DNA of 64,000 nucleotides from Pedobacter sp. W3I1 (lineage in GTDB: Bacteria > Bacteroidota > Bacteroidia > Sphingobacteriales > Sphingobacteriaceae). A program made the position numbers and the translations under genes. The notes under the pieces were generated by a model. That model was not told where the DNA came from. It made no database searches and saw nothing but the letters and a program-made list of their open reading frames with translations. How positions within the stretch are numbered: the first letter of the stretch is position 1; each line of letters begins with the position of its first letter. The stretch is taken from NCBI RefSeq assembly GCF_030816015.1, contig NZ_JAUSXN010000001.1, positions 1,736,001 through 1,800,000 on the forward strand, given 5' to 3'. Shown piece after piece: positions 1-8,586 of the stretch.

Positions 1-242
1 AAAAAACAGGAGCGCGCAAATTCTTATCATAAGTTAGATTAGTAAGCTATAAATATCGAATAACTTTTAAGACTATACATATAGGGGTGTGTTAAAGTTT
101 GTTAAGATCGAAAAAAAATTATCCGGATAGATCATTTTTAAAAATAATACCAGATTGGTACTGATTACTTAATCGATCAAACGTTTGTCTGCAAAATATA
201 GGGATAAAATTGCCTTTTTAGGTCGGAGAAGACTTTTTTTTA

Positions 243-250
243 TAACTTTG
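243..250 (+). promoter_or_regulatory. TAnnTTTG -7 element for kbl
   Basis: TAACTTTG matches the Bacteroidota primary-sigma -7 consensus TAnnTTTG and lies 28 nt before the kbl ATG. I see no well-spaced TTG -33 element. The rest of positions 1-278 is AT-rich and shows no gene. Confidence 0.5.
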
Positions 251-278
251 GGCCTAAAATCAACCATATAAAAAGGCC

Positions 279-1466
279 ATGTATAAAACATTACAACCTG
301 TTCTTCAAAAAGAACTTGAAGAAATCGAAAACGCTGGATTATTTAAACGCGAACGTATTATCATTACACCTCAGGGTGCCGACATTAAAGTAAGCGGCGG
401 TGCTGAAGTAGTCAACTTTTGTGCAAATAATTATTTAGGCCTTTCTTCACATCCAAAAGTGATAGAAGCAGCTAAAAAAGCAATCGACGATCATGGCTAT
501 GGAATGTCTTCAGTGCGTTTTATCTGCGGAACACAAGATGTGCACAAAGAACTGGAAGCTAAGATTTCGAAATTTTTAGGCACTGAAGATACTATTTTAT
601 ATGCTGCTGCATTTGATGCAAACGGTGGTGTTTTTGAACCATTATTTAATGCCGAAGACGCTATTATTTCTGATGAGTTAAATCACGCATCAATTATCGA
701 TGGTGTTAGATTGTGTAAAGCCCAACGTTTCCGGTATAAAAATGCAGATATGGAAGATTTGGAAAAACAATTAATCGCTGCCAAAGATTGCAGACATAGG
801 ATTATTGTTACCGATGGTGCTTTCTCTATGGACGGATCAGTTGCTCCATTAGATAAAATTGCAGATCTGGCTGATAAATATGAGGCATTGATTATGATCG
901 ATGAATCGCACTGTACAGGTTTTATTGGTAAAAATGGTCGCGGAACACACGAACATTTCAACGTAATAGATCGTATCGATATCATTACCGGTACTTTAGG
1001 TAAAGCTTTAGGTGGTGCATCTGGTGGTTTTACTTCAGGTAAAAAAGAAATTGTCGATATGCTCCGTCAACGTTCACGTCCTTATTTGTTCTCTAATACC
1101 TTAGCGCCAGCAATTGCAGGTGCATCTATTGCAGTATTAGATATGTTAAGCGAAACCACATCATTAAGAGATAAGTTAGAAAATAATACGAAGTATTTCC
1201 GTGAAAAAATGACCGAGGCTGGTTTTGATATTAAACCAGGTTTTCATCCAATTGTTCCGGTAATGTTGTACGATGCCAAAATTGCACAACAATTTGCTGC
1301 TAAAATGTTAGAAGAGGGTATTTATGTAATCGGGTTCTTTTATCCGGTTGTACCACAGGGCAAAGCGAGAATCCGTGTACAGTTATCAGCCGGACATGAG
1401 CAACATCATTTAGATAAAGCGATTGCTGCATTTACTAAAGTAGGTAAAGAATTGGGTGTAATTTAA
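279..1466 (+). CDS. kbl: Glycine C-acetyltransferase (2-amino-3-ketobutyrate CoA ligase)
   Basis: A 395-residue cytoplasmic PLP enzyme of the alpha-oxoamine synthase family. It converts 2-amino-3-ketobutyrate plus CoA to glycine and acetyl-CoA, the second step of threonine breakdown. The PLP lysine is K242 in GTLGKALGG, and the cofactor-contacting IDESHCTG lies just before it (about 208-214). [14 protein letters not shown] near residue 47 is the usual N-terminal signature, and the length is normal for Kbl. The ATG start fits the promoter 28 nt upstream. Threonine dehydrogenase (tdh) is not next to it. 8-amino-7-oxononanoate synthase and serine palmitoyltransferase are paralogues, but the overall sequence reads as Kbl. 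It is a single gene with a strong terminator behind it. Confidence 0.93.
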   Translation: MYKTLQPVLQKELEEIENAGLFKRERIIITPQGADIKVSGGAEVVNFCANNYLGLSSHPKVIEAAKKAIDDHGYGMSSVRFICGTQDVHKELEAKISKFLGTEDTILYAAAFDANGGVFEPLFNAEDAIISDELNHASIIDGVRLCKAQRFRYKNADMEDLEKQLIAAKDCRHRIIVTDGAFSMDGSVAPLDKIADLADKYEALIMIDESHCTGFIGKNGRGTHEHFNVIDRIDIITGTLGKALGGASGGFTSGKKEIVDMLRQRSRPYLFSNTLAPAIAGASIAVLDMLSETTSLRDKLENNTKYFREKMTEAGFDIKPGFHPIVPVMLYDAKIAQQFAAKMLEEGIYVIGFFYPVVPQGKARIRVQLSAGHEQHHLDKAIAAFTKVGKELGVI

Positions 1467-1485
1467 AACCTATAGATTTACGATT

Positions 1486-1520
1486 ACTACAAAAGCCGCT
1501 TTAAGCGGCTTTTGTAGTTT
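1486..1520 (+). terminator. Rho-independent terminator after kbl
   Basis: A perfect 14-bp stem (ACTACAAAAGCCGC pairing with its complement) closes a 5-nt loop, and the descending arm contains TTTT and ends in TTT. It begins about 20 nt after the kbl stop and separates kbl from pheS. Confidence 0.85.
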
Positions 1521-1601
1521 ATGGGTTCATTTTCTTTTATAATGGTATTGTAAACAGATTATTTGAACTCACCAACCCTAAAATTATTGGATAATTTGCC
1601 G

Positions 1602-1609
1602 TATATTTG
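1602..1609 (+). promoter_or_regulatory. TAnnTTTG -7 element abutting the pheS start
   Basis: TATATTTG matches TAnnTTTG, and only five bases separate it from the pheS ATG at 1615. If used, transcription would begin at or next to the start codon and give a leaderless or nearly leaderless mRNA. Confidence 0.5.
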
Positions 1610-1614
1610 AAGCC

Positions 1615-2655
1615 ATGTTACAGGATAAAATAACACAATATACCGATAAAATTAATGCTTTCGTAACTGAAAAAGCAGACGAATTAGAGCAATTCCGCAT
1701 CAAATATTTAGGAAGCAAAGGCATCATTAAAGAGATTTTCGATGAATTCAAATCTGTTTCTGTTGAAGAAAAAAGATCATTAGGTAAAGTTTTAAATGAG
1801 TTTAAACAACTTGCCGAATCAAAATACCTCACCTTAAAAGAATCTACAGAAAGTGCTGAGGTGAAAAGTGAAAATTTGCAAGAAGATTTAACTTTACCAG
1901 GCGAAGGTTTTGAGATTGGTTCACGCCATCCTTTAGCTTTAGTGCGTAGAGAAATTGTAGAGATTTTTGCTAAACTTGGTTTTACAGTAGCAGAAGGTCC
2001 TGAAATTGAAGATGATTGGCATAACTTCTCGGCACTGAACTTCCCTGAAGAGCATCCGGCAAGAGATATGCAAGATACTTTCTTCATCAAAAAAGGTGGT
2101 GAGAAAGGCGATATTGCCTTACGTACGCATACTTCTTCAGTACAGGTGCGCATGATGGAGCAAGGCCAGCCACCATTCAGAGCAATTATGCCAGGCCGCG
2201 TTTATCGTAATGAGGCCATTTCTGCCCGCGCACACTGCTTTTTTCATCAGGTGGAAGGTTTGTATGTTGACGAAAATGTTTCATTTGCCGATTTAAAGCA
2301 AACCTTGTTTTATTTCGTTCAGGAATTATACGGAGAAGGTACCAAAGTGCGTTTCCGTCCATCATATTTTCCTTTTACAGAGCCATCTGCAGAGATGGAT
2401 ATTTCTTGTACCATTTGTAAAGGAGCAGGCTGCCAATTCTGTAAATACAGTGGTTGGGTAGAAATTTTAGGTTGTGGTATGGTAGATCCCAATGTTTTGG
2501 AAAATTGCGGTATCGATTCGAAAAAATATAGTGGTTTTGCATTTGGAATGGGAATAGAACGTATTACCAATCTAAAATATGAAATTAAAGATTTGCGCTT
2601 ATTCTCTGAGAATGATGCGCGTTTCTTAAAGCAATTTAAATCTGCTTTAATCTAA
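1615..2655 (+). CDS. pheS: Phenylalanine--tRNA ligase alpha subunit
   Basis: A 346-residue catalytic alpha subunit of the heterotetrameric class II synthetase that charges tRNA-Phe. An N-terminal helical region (1-85), which in this family binds tRNA, precedes the class II core. Visible are the family stretch HNFSALNFPEEHPARDMQDT (136-155), motif 2 around GRVYRNEAISARAHCFFHQ (194-212) and motif 3 GFAFGMGIERI (307-317). A Cys pair-pair (C265, C268, C273, C276) of the kind common in bacterial PheS sits before motif 3. The beta subunit gene pheT is not in the window. The stop overlaps the next start (TAATG), so this gene heads a small operon with a lipoprotein and a TetR regulator. Confidence 0.97.
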   Translation: MLQDKITQYTDKINAFVTEKADELEQFRIKYLGSKGIIKEIFDEFKSVSVEEKRSLGKVLNEFKQLAESKYLTLKESTESAEVKSENLQEDLTLPGEGFEIGSRHPLALVRREIVEIFAKLGFTVAEGPEIEDDWHNFSALNFPEEHPARDMQDTFFIKKGGEKGDIALRTHTSSVQVRMMEQGQPPFRAIMPGRVYRNEAISARAHCFFHQVEGLYVDENVSFADLKQTLFYFVQELYGEGTKVRFRPSYFPFTEPSAEMDISCTICKGAGCQFCKYSGWVEILGCGMVDPNVLENCGIDSKKYSGFAFGMGIERITNLKYEIKDLRLFSENDARFLKQFKSALI

Positions 2656-3065
2656 TGATGAAATATCTATACAGCATATTGTTTGTACTCCTAATTGCCA
2701 CAGGTTGCGGTAAAGATGAAGGTTACATACCTGATGTGCCTGTAAATTATAATGTAACGATAACCGAATTTAGCCTTAAATCGGTAAATAACGTATTGGT
2801 AGTCTCGAATAATGGGGTAGGTGGACTATTAATTGTAAAAACGCCACTTGGAGGATATGTCGCCTTCGATCGCTGTAGTACCGTAAACCCGGAGAAAATC
2901 TGCAAGGTAGCACCCGATGACAGTGGCGTAACGGCAACCGATCCTTGTTCGGGAGCTAAATTTTCACTGCTTGATGGCAGCCCACAAAAAGCACCTGCAG
3001 AAAGAAGCTTAAAAGCATACAATGTTTCTTTGCAAGGCAACACACTAATACACGTAAGCAATTAA
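2655..3065 (+). CDS. Rieske-like lipoprotein lacking the cluster histidines
   Basis: A 136-residue predicted lipoprotein with a signal peptide ending in lipobox IATGC (Cys at about 18). The C-terminal half resembles a Rieske domain: GGYVAFDRCST stands where the first CxH loop should be, and DPCSGAKFSLLDGSPQKAPA resembles the second box CPCHGSxFxLxG...GPA. Both histidine ligands are missing (CST and CSG instead of CxH and CxxH), so a normal [2Fe-2S] cluster is unlikely; the mature Cys residues might form a disulfide. It starts inside the pheS stop codon (tandem ATGATG, second at 2658), which suggests translational coupling, and is followed after one base by a TetR gene. The function is unknown. 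Confidence 0.75.
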   Translation: MMKYLYSILFVLLIATGCGKDEGYIPDVPVNYNVTITEFSLKSVNNVLVVSNNGVGGLLIVKTPLGGYVAFDRCSTVNPEKICKVAPDDSGVTATDPCSGAKFSLLDGSPQKAPAERSLKAYNVSLQGNTLIHVSN

Positions 3066-3066
3066 A

Positions 3067-3642
3067 ATGGAAGCTGAAAAAATAAAAGAAACAGTAAAAA
3101 AGGCTGCCAAAGAACTATTTAGAAAATACGGTTACCATAAAACCAGTGTAAATGAAATTGCTAAAAAGGCACGTATAGCTAAAGCAACTATTTACAAATA
3201 TTTTGAGAGTAAGGAGCAGGTGCTGGATAGTATCCTGATGGATTACCTGGATCAGAATCTTCACGAAATCCTGCATAATAAATTAAGCTACGCATCAGAA
3301 GAAGAACATTTAAAAGCCTTGGTAATGAAAACCAGTCGTTTATCTTTCACGGCCTGTAACGAGTTTATCGGTTGGGATTTTGTTCGCGAAAATGCAAACT
3401 CACAGGAATTTTTAAAACATTTATCAGATCAGCTTGAAGCCTTATTATTGGCCGCATACCTGCAATTGGATAACTTTAAAAATAACCCTGCAAGAAGAGA
3501 AGGACTGGCCTTTTTGCTAAAAGCGAGTAAAAGTATTGTGTTTTCTTTTGCATTTACTTCTGTTAGTGATTCTGACGTTCGTAAGAACTTTGTAAGTTTC
3601 CAGAAAGAAATACTGCCATTCCTGGTAAAAGCAGCGCTTTAA
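3067..3642 (+). CDS. TetR/AcrR family transcriptional regulator
   Basis: A 191-residue protein with an N-terminal TetR DNA-binding domain. The helix-turn-helix is visible in TSVNEIAKKARIAKATIYKY (about 26-45), followed by FESKEQVLDSIL, which is typical of the family. The remainder is a helical ligand-binding and dimerisation domain with no recognisable ligand signature. It follows the Rieske-like lipoprotein after one base and is probably cotranscribed with pheS. TetR proteins usually repress a neighbouring gene, but no exporter is adjacent, so the target cannot be named. The family call is firm and the ligand unknown. Confidence 0.9.
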   Translation: MEAEKIKETVKKAAKELFRKYGYHKTSVNEIAKKARIAKATIYKYFESKEQVLDSILMDYLDQNLHEILHNKLSYASEEEHLKALVMKTSRLSFTACNEFIGWDFVRENANSQEFLKHLSDQLEALLLAAYLQLDNFKNNPARREGLAFLLKASKSIVFSFAFTSVSDSDVRKNFVSFQKEILPFLVKAAL

Positions 3643-3655
3643 ATTTACTTACTGG

Positions 3656-3720
3656 CGTCACCCTGAATTCATTTCAGGGTCTATTTGCATAATAGATACT
3701 GAACTAAATTCAGTATGACG
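3656..3720. repeat. Two-hairpin palindromic repeat, CGTCA...TGACG family
   Basis: The 65-nt unit starts CGTCACCCTGAA and ends TTCAGTATGACG. It contains two hairpins, CCCTGAA/TTCAGGG and ATACTGAA/TTCAGTAT. The repeat at 58146-58207 has the same architecture and much of the same sequence. It lies between the convergent ends of the tetR gene and the gene at 3775. Confidence 0.7.
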
Positions 3721-3774
3721 ATCGCGTTGGTGAAATAGCTGAAAACAGATCATTAAATTAATAAATTAGCTGAT

Positions 3775-4458
3775 TTATTGATTATAATAATCTTTCACCT
3801 TAAATTTTTGTACGGTTCTTTTTATTTTTCCATCAACAAGTTTTTGAGTAATCACCGTAACGTTATCGGCGATGCTCGAATCTTCAATTACGGATGAGTC
3901 TTCGTATAGTACGTTTTTAGCGTCAAATTTATAGTTAATGGTTTTATCAAAACAACATCCATCTTTTTGATGAATAGCAATTTGCCTTGTCTTTTTATCA
4001 ATATCAAACATGCCCAGGTTTTCGCTGGCCATTTTGGTAAGTTCCCTGCTCAGTAGAAATTTGTTTTCTTTTGATGCTAAATAAACCTCGTATGATGGGC
4101 TGGCATATGCGCCATTATTGCCGTTTCTGATGGCAAGATCTTCAAAGCCGTCAAAATTAAAATCGCCAAAAATTAAAGGTGTTTGATATTTGCCGAGTTC
4201 CAGCCATCCAAGTTTAGCATTTTGAGATTCAGTTAAGCCAAAATCGAAATCTTCAGAGTGGAAGGTGTCTACTTCTCTGTCTGTGGCCTTATCATAAATA
4301 ATAATAGTGGCTTTTCCGCTACAAGCATTACCCTCACATTTATCGACAAAAATTTTGGCCTTGTACTGGTTAGAGCTGTTATTGGCTAAGAATTTAAACT
4401 GTGCTTTTGAAGTATTGGTAACAAGTAAAATACTACAAAAGATGATCAAACTTTTCAT
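3775..4458 (-). CDS. Secreted FG-GAP/XAC2610-like protein
   Basis: A 227-residue protein with a cleavable signal peptide (about 1-19, ending SKAQ), so it is exported. The middle contains FGDFNFDGFEDLAIRNG (about residues 116-132), which resembles the calcium-binding loop D-x-N-x-D-G-x-x-D-L of FG-GAP/VCBS-type and XAC2610-like proteins. The rest predicts as beta strands, with CSGK and DGCC cysteines that could form disulfides in the periplasm. XAC2610-type proteins have been linked to inhibition of bacteriolytic enzymes, but that is not shown here. It is convergent with the tetR gene, and the Fic gene lies 55 nt upstream on the same strand. Confidence 0.6.
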   Translation of the reverse strand: MKSLIIFCSILLVTNTSKAQFKFLANNSSNQYKAKIFVDKCEGNACSGKATIIIYDKATDREVDTFHSEDFDFGLTESQNAKLGWLELGKYQTPLIFGDFNFDGFEDLAIRNGNNGAYASPSYEVYLASKENKFLLSRELTKMASENLGMFDIDKKTRQIAIHQKDGCCFDKTINYKFDAKNVLYEDSSVIEDSSIADNVTVITQKLVDGKIKRTVQKFKVKDYYNQ

Positions 4459-4513
4459 TAAATATTTTTCGGTAAAATTACACCAATATCATCCACCGAA
4501 AAGTTAAAAAAAG

Positions 4514-5471
4514 TTAACGTTTTCTTTTACGTGTTTTGATATAGCTTTGTACCGCAGATTTTGTAGTGAGCCAATCTCTGCCCTCTTTATAGGCATCTAT
4601 TTTGCCCTGCCTGGCCAATAGGCTCACATATTCTTGGCCATAAGGAACATCAGGCTCAGAAACAATATGCGATATTAGTTCGTAATCTCCGTAGGTGTTT
4701 CCTGGCAATGCATTTATATAGATGTTTAACGAACGTTCCAGGGCCTGCATCATTAACAAACAAAGCTTATGGTAATTACCCTTATTGGCTTGATTAAGTG
4801 CCTCGTAGTATTTCTTTCTGTCGTTTTTGAGGATAATAGCAGGAGGGAAGCCATTTCGCATGAGTAGTAAATTCATGGCAAGCCTTACAGTACGACCATT
4901 CCCATCAAAAAAAGGATGGATCCAAACGAGTTTATGATGGAAAATAGTAGACAATACAATATCATTTAATCCCAAAGGATTATCATTAACAAAAGTGATT
5001 TAATTGATCTAATAAATCAGAAACCTTGCTGGCATTCGGTGGTGTAAAATTCGCACCCACAATGCGCACACCGCCGTTTCTTAAACGGCCTGCGTAGTCA
5101 TCTTCTATACTTCTGAGCACTAAGCCATGAAGCGATAGGATATCAATGCTTCTTAAGCTATAATTCTTATTGACTAAGGTATAGAGGTAATCAATAGCTT
5201 TTTCGTGGTTATAAGCTTCAAAATGTTCTCGTAACGATTTGCCTTTAACGGTCATACCCTCCTGTAAAACCATCTGGGTTTCTTTCAGGCTTAAGGTGTT
5301 CCCTTCTATGCTATTGGAATTGTAAGTCCATTCTAAGGTGAGATCTTCTTTGATACGGTGTAGCGCGCTATTAGGCAATGGCCTTGAGGTTTCCAGCCTA
5401 GCCTTTTTTTCGTACAACCTATCTATTTGAGGTAGTAGTTCTTCTAAATCGCTTAAATCGAATTCCCACAT
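4514..5471 (-). pseudogene. Fic family protein gene split by a one-base frameshift
   Basis: Two adjacent reading frames together encode one Fic protein of about 318 residues. The N-terminal part (5471-4986) carries the inhibitory-helix motif NSIEGN of self-inhibited Fic proteins and stops after LDQLNHFC. The other frame supplies the catalytic HPFFDGNGRTVR motif (HPFxxGNGR) and a C-terminal winged-helix-like tail. Removing one T from the T4 run at 4991-4994 joins them as NHFVNDNPLGLNDIV. Fic enzymes usually AMPylate hydroxyl side chains. The ATG at 5471 is preferred because TATATTTG lies just before it. As written neither half is a complete enzyme; sequencing error, decay or frameshifting remain possible. 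Confidence 0.85.
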
Positions 5472-5474
5472 ACC

Positions 5475-5482
5475 CAAATATA
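5475..5482 (-). promoter_or_regulatory. TAnnTTTG -7 element abutting the fic start
   Basis: On the minus strand TATATTTG is followed by GGT and then the fic ATG at 5471. The three-base gap implies a leaderless transcript if this element is used. Confidence 0.45.
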
Positions 5483-5537
5483 ATAATTATCGGTTGGATT
5501 TGAAAATTTACTTATCCGATATTAAAGATTTTTATCC

Positions 5538-5569
5538 AAAAAAAAATGATAACACGTACGTTATCATTT
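5538..5569 (-). terminator. Terminator after the ABC exporter genes
   Basis: Read on the minus strand, a perfect 10-bp stem (AAATGATAAC with its complement) closes a 6-nt loop and runs into a stretch of T residues. It lies about 20 nt downstream of the permease stop and just upstream of the fic promoter. Confidence 0.8.
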
Positions 5570-5589
5570 CAAAATGCTTTTAAGAGTGC

Positions 5590-6711
5590 TTATTCCCATT
5601 TAAATACTTTTACCGCAACGGCATAAATACCAATGCCCCAAAGTAATAGGATCATAATCTGGAATTTAACGTCCCACAAACCTAACCCTTCAAAAGCTAC
5701 TTTGCGCATGGCATCGTTTAAATAAGTGAGTGGTAAGGCTCTGCTAATCGGCTGTAACCAACCTGGGAAAGCCTCAATAGAAAAGAATGTTCCCGATAAT
5801 AAAAACTGTGGCAGGGTAATTATGTTTGATATTGGAGGTACCATACTTTCACTTTTGGCAATGCCCGAAATAATAAAGCCAAAGCCCATAAACACAATAA
5901 CACCAAGTGTGGCCAGTATAAGCATATTGACGACCGTGAGTGCGCCATGTACAAGGGTAAAGCCAAAAAAGAAATGGCCAATTAAAATGATAAATAATGC
6001 GCCAATTAAGGCAAAGCCAATACGGGCGATCCCTTCGCCAATCACAATGCTCGAACGCCTTACGGGTGTTGCAAAAAAGCGTTTAATTACCAGGGTTTGG
6101 CGAAGACTTAAAAATACGAATGCTGTTCCGAAAACACCTGTGCTTAATAGCGAAAAGCCCAATTGGCCTGGAAGGATAAAATCAATCGTTTTATATTCGC
6201 GACCTGTAACGGTGCTTTCTTTTATTTCTGCTACAGTGGGCTTTAAGGTTTTATCGTAAAAAATATTATTTAAAACTGATTTTAAAATCCCGCCTTTATC
6301 TCTCGATGCGGAGGTGTAAACAACATTAACCGAATAAGCAGTAGAATTTACCTTCCTGTGTACATCAATCATGGCATCAACATTCCCTTTTTCCAGTAGC
6401 TTATCAAACTCAGCTTTTGATTTATCTTTTACCAGGCGGATCATTCCTGTTTTTCCCAGCATACCCATTACTGGGTTGTTAACGTCTGATCCTGGTGTAA
6501 CACCAACATCGATATGGGTGCCACCGCCGCCTAAAAATCCGAAGACTAAAATAAATATCAAAGGAAAAGCAAGGGTAAATACCACCGCCGAAGGGCTCCG
6601 CATAATCGACCGGAAACTCGCTTTGGCAAGGGCTAGTGTTGCTTTAAGGTTATTATAGCCCCCAGCCCCTGAAGGGGAGTTTGAATTTCTTTCGTGTATA
6701 TCTTTTTGCAT
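5590..6711 (-). CDS. ABC-2 type transporter permease
   Basis: A 373-residue inner-membrane permease of the ABC-2 family. One transmembrane segment (about 40-60) is followed by a large extracytoplasmic domain (about 62-180) and then five or so membrane spans, the layout of NatB/YadH-like exporters. It pairs with the ATPase gene upstream (80 nt away), giving an exporter of unknown substrate; drugs, lipids and antibiotic peptides are possible. The residues around 10-20 (NSPSGAGGYNN) are encoded by a palindromic repeat arm, so the N-terminus has been altered by a repeat insertion or the true start is further in. A terminator follows the gene. Confidence 0.85.
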   Translation of the reverse strand: MQKDIHERNSNSPSGAGGYNNLKATLALAKASFRSIMRSPSAVVFTLAFPLIFILVFGFLGGGGTHIDVGVTPGSDVNNPVMGMLGKTGMIRLVKDKSKAEFDKLLEKGNVDAMIDVHRKVNSTAYSVNVVYTSASRDKGGILKSVLNNIFYDKTLKPTVAEIKESTVTGREYKTIDFILPGQLGFSLLSTGVFGTAFVFLSLRQTLVIKRFFATPVRRSSIVIGEGIARIGFALIGALFIILIGHFFFGFTLVHGALTVVNMLILATLGVIVFMGFGFIISGIAKSESMVPPISNIITLPQFLLSGTFFSIEAFPGWLQPISRALPLTYLNDAMRKVAFEGLGLWDVKFQIMILLLWGIGIYAVAVKVFKWE

Positions 6712-6787
6712 ATTAGTTCAGCTAGATTTTGTTTTTAAAAATGTATTAGGTACTAGGTTTTAAGTTCCCCTTCAGGGGGCTAGGGGG
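6657..6787. repeat. REPIN-like inverted pair at the 5' end of the permease gene
   Basis: Two arms of about 25 nt face each other. The left arm, AGCCCCCAGCCCCTGAAGG onward at 6657-6680, lies inside the permease reading frame. The right arm at 6763-6787 (CCCCTTCAGGGGGCTAGGGG core) lies in the gap to the ATPase gene. They are near-perfect reverse complements and each contains its own CCCCTGAAGGGG-type palindrome, as expected of two REP sequences in opposite orientation. Confidence 0.75.
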
Positions 6788-6791
6788 TGAA

Positions 6792-7556
6792 TTATTCTCG
6801 CCACTCCTGGCCCGTCAGGTTAATGAAAACATCTTCCAGGTTGGCTTTTTTAACTTCCTTTTTACGCTCAAAACCGCTGCTTACTAATTTATCGATTAAA
6901 TTATCCGGAGTATCTAAAGCGATAATCTGACCACGCTCTACAAAGGCAACACGATCACAAAGCTGTTCGGCCTCATCCATGTAGTGTGTAGTAATTACAA
7001 CCGTTGTTCCTGCATTACGGATTTCGGTAATCAAATCCCACAAGTTCCGTCTTGCCTGCGGATCCAGCCCTGTAGTGGGTTCATCAAGGAATATAATTTT
7101 TGGTTGATTGATTAGTGTTGTTGCGATGGAAAAACGCTGCTTTTGGCCTCCAGAAAGTGCTTTATATTTTGCCTTGGCTTTATCCTGAAGGTTTACTTTC
7201 TCCAGCATTTCCATCGGTTTAATGTTGGCGCCGTACAAGCCAGCAAAAAGTTCGATCAGTTCAATCAGATTAAGATTTGGATAATAACCGGCTGCCTGTA
7301 GTTGTACGCCAATAATTTGTTTAATCTCCTGCGGTTGTTTGTCGACAGAAAAACCATCAACAATAATTTCGCCTGATGTTTTATCCCTTAAGGTTTCTAT
7401 TATTTCGAGTGTAGTGGTTTTTCCTGCTCCGTTTGGACCAAGCAAACCAAAAATTTCATTTTCATAAACTTCAAAACTCAGACCTTGAACGGCCACGAAA
7501 TCATCATACTTTTTTACCAGGTTTTTAACGCTGATAATGGCTTTCTTTGTTTCCAT
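6792..7556 (-). CDS. ABC transporter ATP-binding protein
   Basis: A 254-residue cytoplasmic ATPase that powers the ABC-2 permease encoded just downstream. It has Walker A GPNGAGKT (40-47), signature LSGGQ (135-139), Walker B IIFLDE (154-159) and the switch histidine H191 in VVITTHYMDEAEQ, all intact. The sequence belongs to the CcmA/NatA/DrrA-like group of exporter ATPases, including the short tail after the core. The two genes are separated by 80 nt carrying one arm of a palindromic repeat. Substrate and regulation cannot be read from the sequence. Confidence 0.92.
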   Translation of the reverse strand: METKKAIISVKNLVKKYDDFVAVQGLSFEVYENEIFGLLGPNGAGKTTTLEIIETLRDKTSGEIIVDGFSVDKQPQEIKQIIGVQLQAAGYYPNLNLIELIELFAGLYGANIKPMEMLEKVNLQDKAKAKYKALSGGQKQRFSIATTLINQPKIIFLDEPTTGLDPQARRNLWDLITEIRNAGTTVVITTHYMDEAEQLCDRVAFVERGQIIALDTPDNLIDKLVSSGFERKKEVKKANLEDVFINLTGQEWRE

Positions 7557-7652
7557 ATTGCGAATGTAAGGAGCTTTAAATGAATAGAAAATGAATTTTA
7601 ACCCGGGAAGCAGAAAATGTCGGTAAAATGATGTTTGTGGTAGGTAAAATTA

Positions 7653-8513
7653 TTAATTGGCGTTTTTTCGCGTTAAAATAATTACATCCCGATCTATCGA
7701 ATCTATTTTATAGGTGTTTTTGGTATTGTTATAAGCGCTGTAAAAAATAATTTTATCTTTTAAAAAGCTAAATGTTCCTTTTGTATTCAAACTATCGCCC
7801 GGAATAACGTACGATTCTCTATAAGTTCGATCATATTCCATCCTGTGTTTCCAGGGATTTTGGTATTCACGTACCTTTTTTCCTGTGTAAGTGCCGTTAA
7901 GGTTAAGTGATACGGAATAAGTGGTTTTTAAATCATAAGACTCGGCACTCCATGCGCTATCTGGTTTCTTTGTTGTATTAAATTTATAGATTAATCCATA
8001 TTGCATTTTTTCTATAAACCTGCTGTTGTTGGTTACTGCATTTTGAAGTCTAAAATTGGCATTGGTTCCGTATAGCGTATCTAAATTTTTATTCGCGGCA
8101 AATTTCCATTTAGTATAAATGTAATCTTCAATTTTAAGTACCTCGTTTACCTTTTTTAGATAGACGGTATCAATACTAACCGATGCACCTTTTCTCTGTC
8201 CGCCGCCAAATGGGTTGTGGCCTTCTATATTGTAGCTTAAATAACCATTTTTTTTAATTTTTTCAGAAAAATGGAGCGGTGGGGCTTCCATCATGAAAAT
8301 TTCGGTGATGAAAAATTTATTGTACCGGATTTCTTTGAGATAAAATTTACCATTTGCATCAGTAATAGTTTCGCCCACTTTACAGCCTGCAATAGGCTTG
8401 TTCTCATAATCTAGTATGGTGCCTGAAATTGCCGGCCTCGACAATCTAGAGATGCAAGAACTAAACAAGACTATCGCAATAGCAATAAATGCAAGAAAAA
8501 GGTTTTTGAACAT
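7653..8513 (-). CDS. Lipoprotein with carboxypeptidase-regulatory-like domain
   Basis: A 286-residue predicted lipoprotein: a hydrophobic signal peptide ends in LFSSC (Cys at about 20). Residues about 28-100 (ISGTILDYENKPIAGCKVGE, then TDANGKFYL) have the pattern of the carboxypeptidase-regulatory-like (transthyretin-like) fold common in Bacteroidota surface proteins. The remaining 180 residues are predicted beta-rich and I do not recognise them. It lies between the carA terminator and the ABC ATPase gene on the same strand, with about 100 nt to the latter, so it may have its own promoter. Function unknown. Confidence 0.7.
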   Translation of the reverse strand: MFKNLFLAFIAIAIVLFSSCISRLSRPAISGTILDYENKPIAGCKVGETITDANGKFYLKEIRYNKFFITEIFMMEAPPLHFSEKIKKNGYLSYNIEGHNPFGGGQRKGASVSIDTVYLKKVNEVLKIEDYIYTKWKFAANKNLDTLYGTNANFRLQNAVTNNSRFIEKMQYGLIYKFNTTKKPDSAWSAESYDLKTTYSVSLNLNGTYTGKKVREYQNPWKHRMEYDRTYRESYVIPGDSLNTKGTFSFLKDKIIFYSAYNNTKNTYKIDSIDRDVIILTRKNAN

Positions 8514-8525
8514 CTCCTAACTTAA

Positions 8526-8561
8526 ATAAAAAAACACTGCCAATAAATATGAGCAGTGTTT
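8526..8561 (-). terminator. Terminator after carA
   Basis: On the minus strand AAACACTGC pairs with GCAGTGTTT across a 12-nt loop and is followed by a run of seven T residues. It lies just downstream of the carA stop and so separates carA from the lipoprotein gene. Confidence 0.8.
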
Positions 8562-8586
8562 AATGCTTTACAGAAATAATGCTGTT

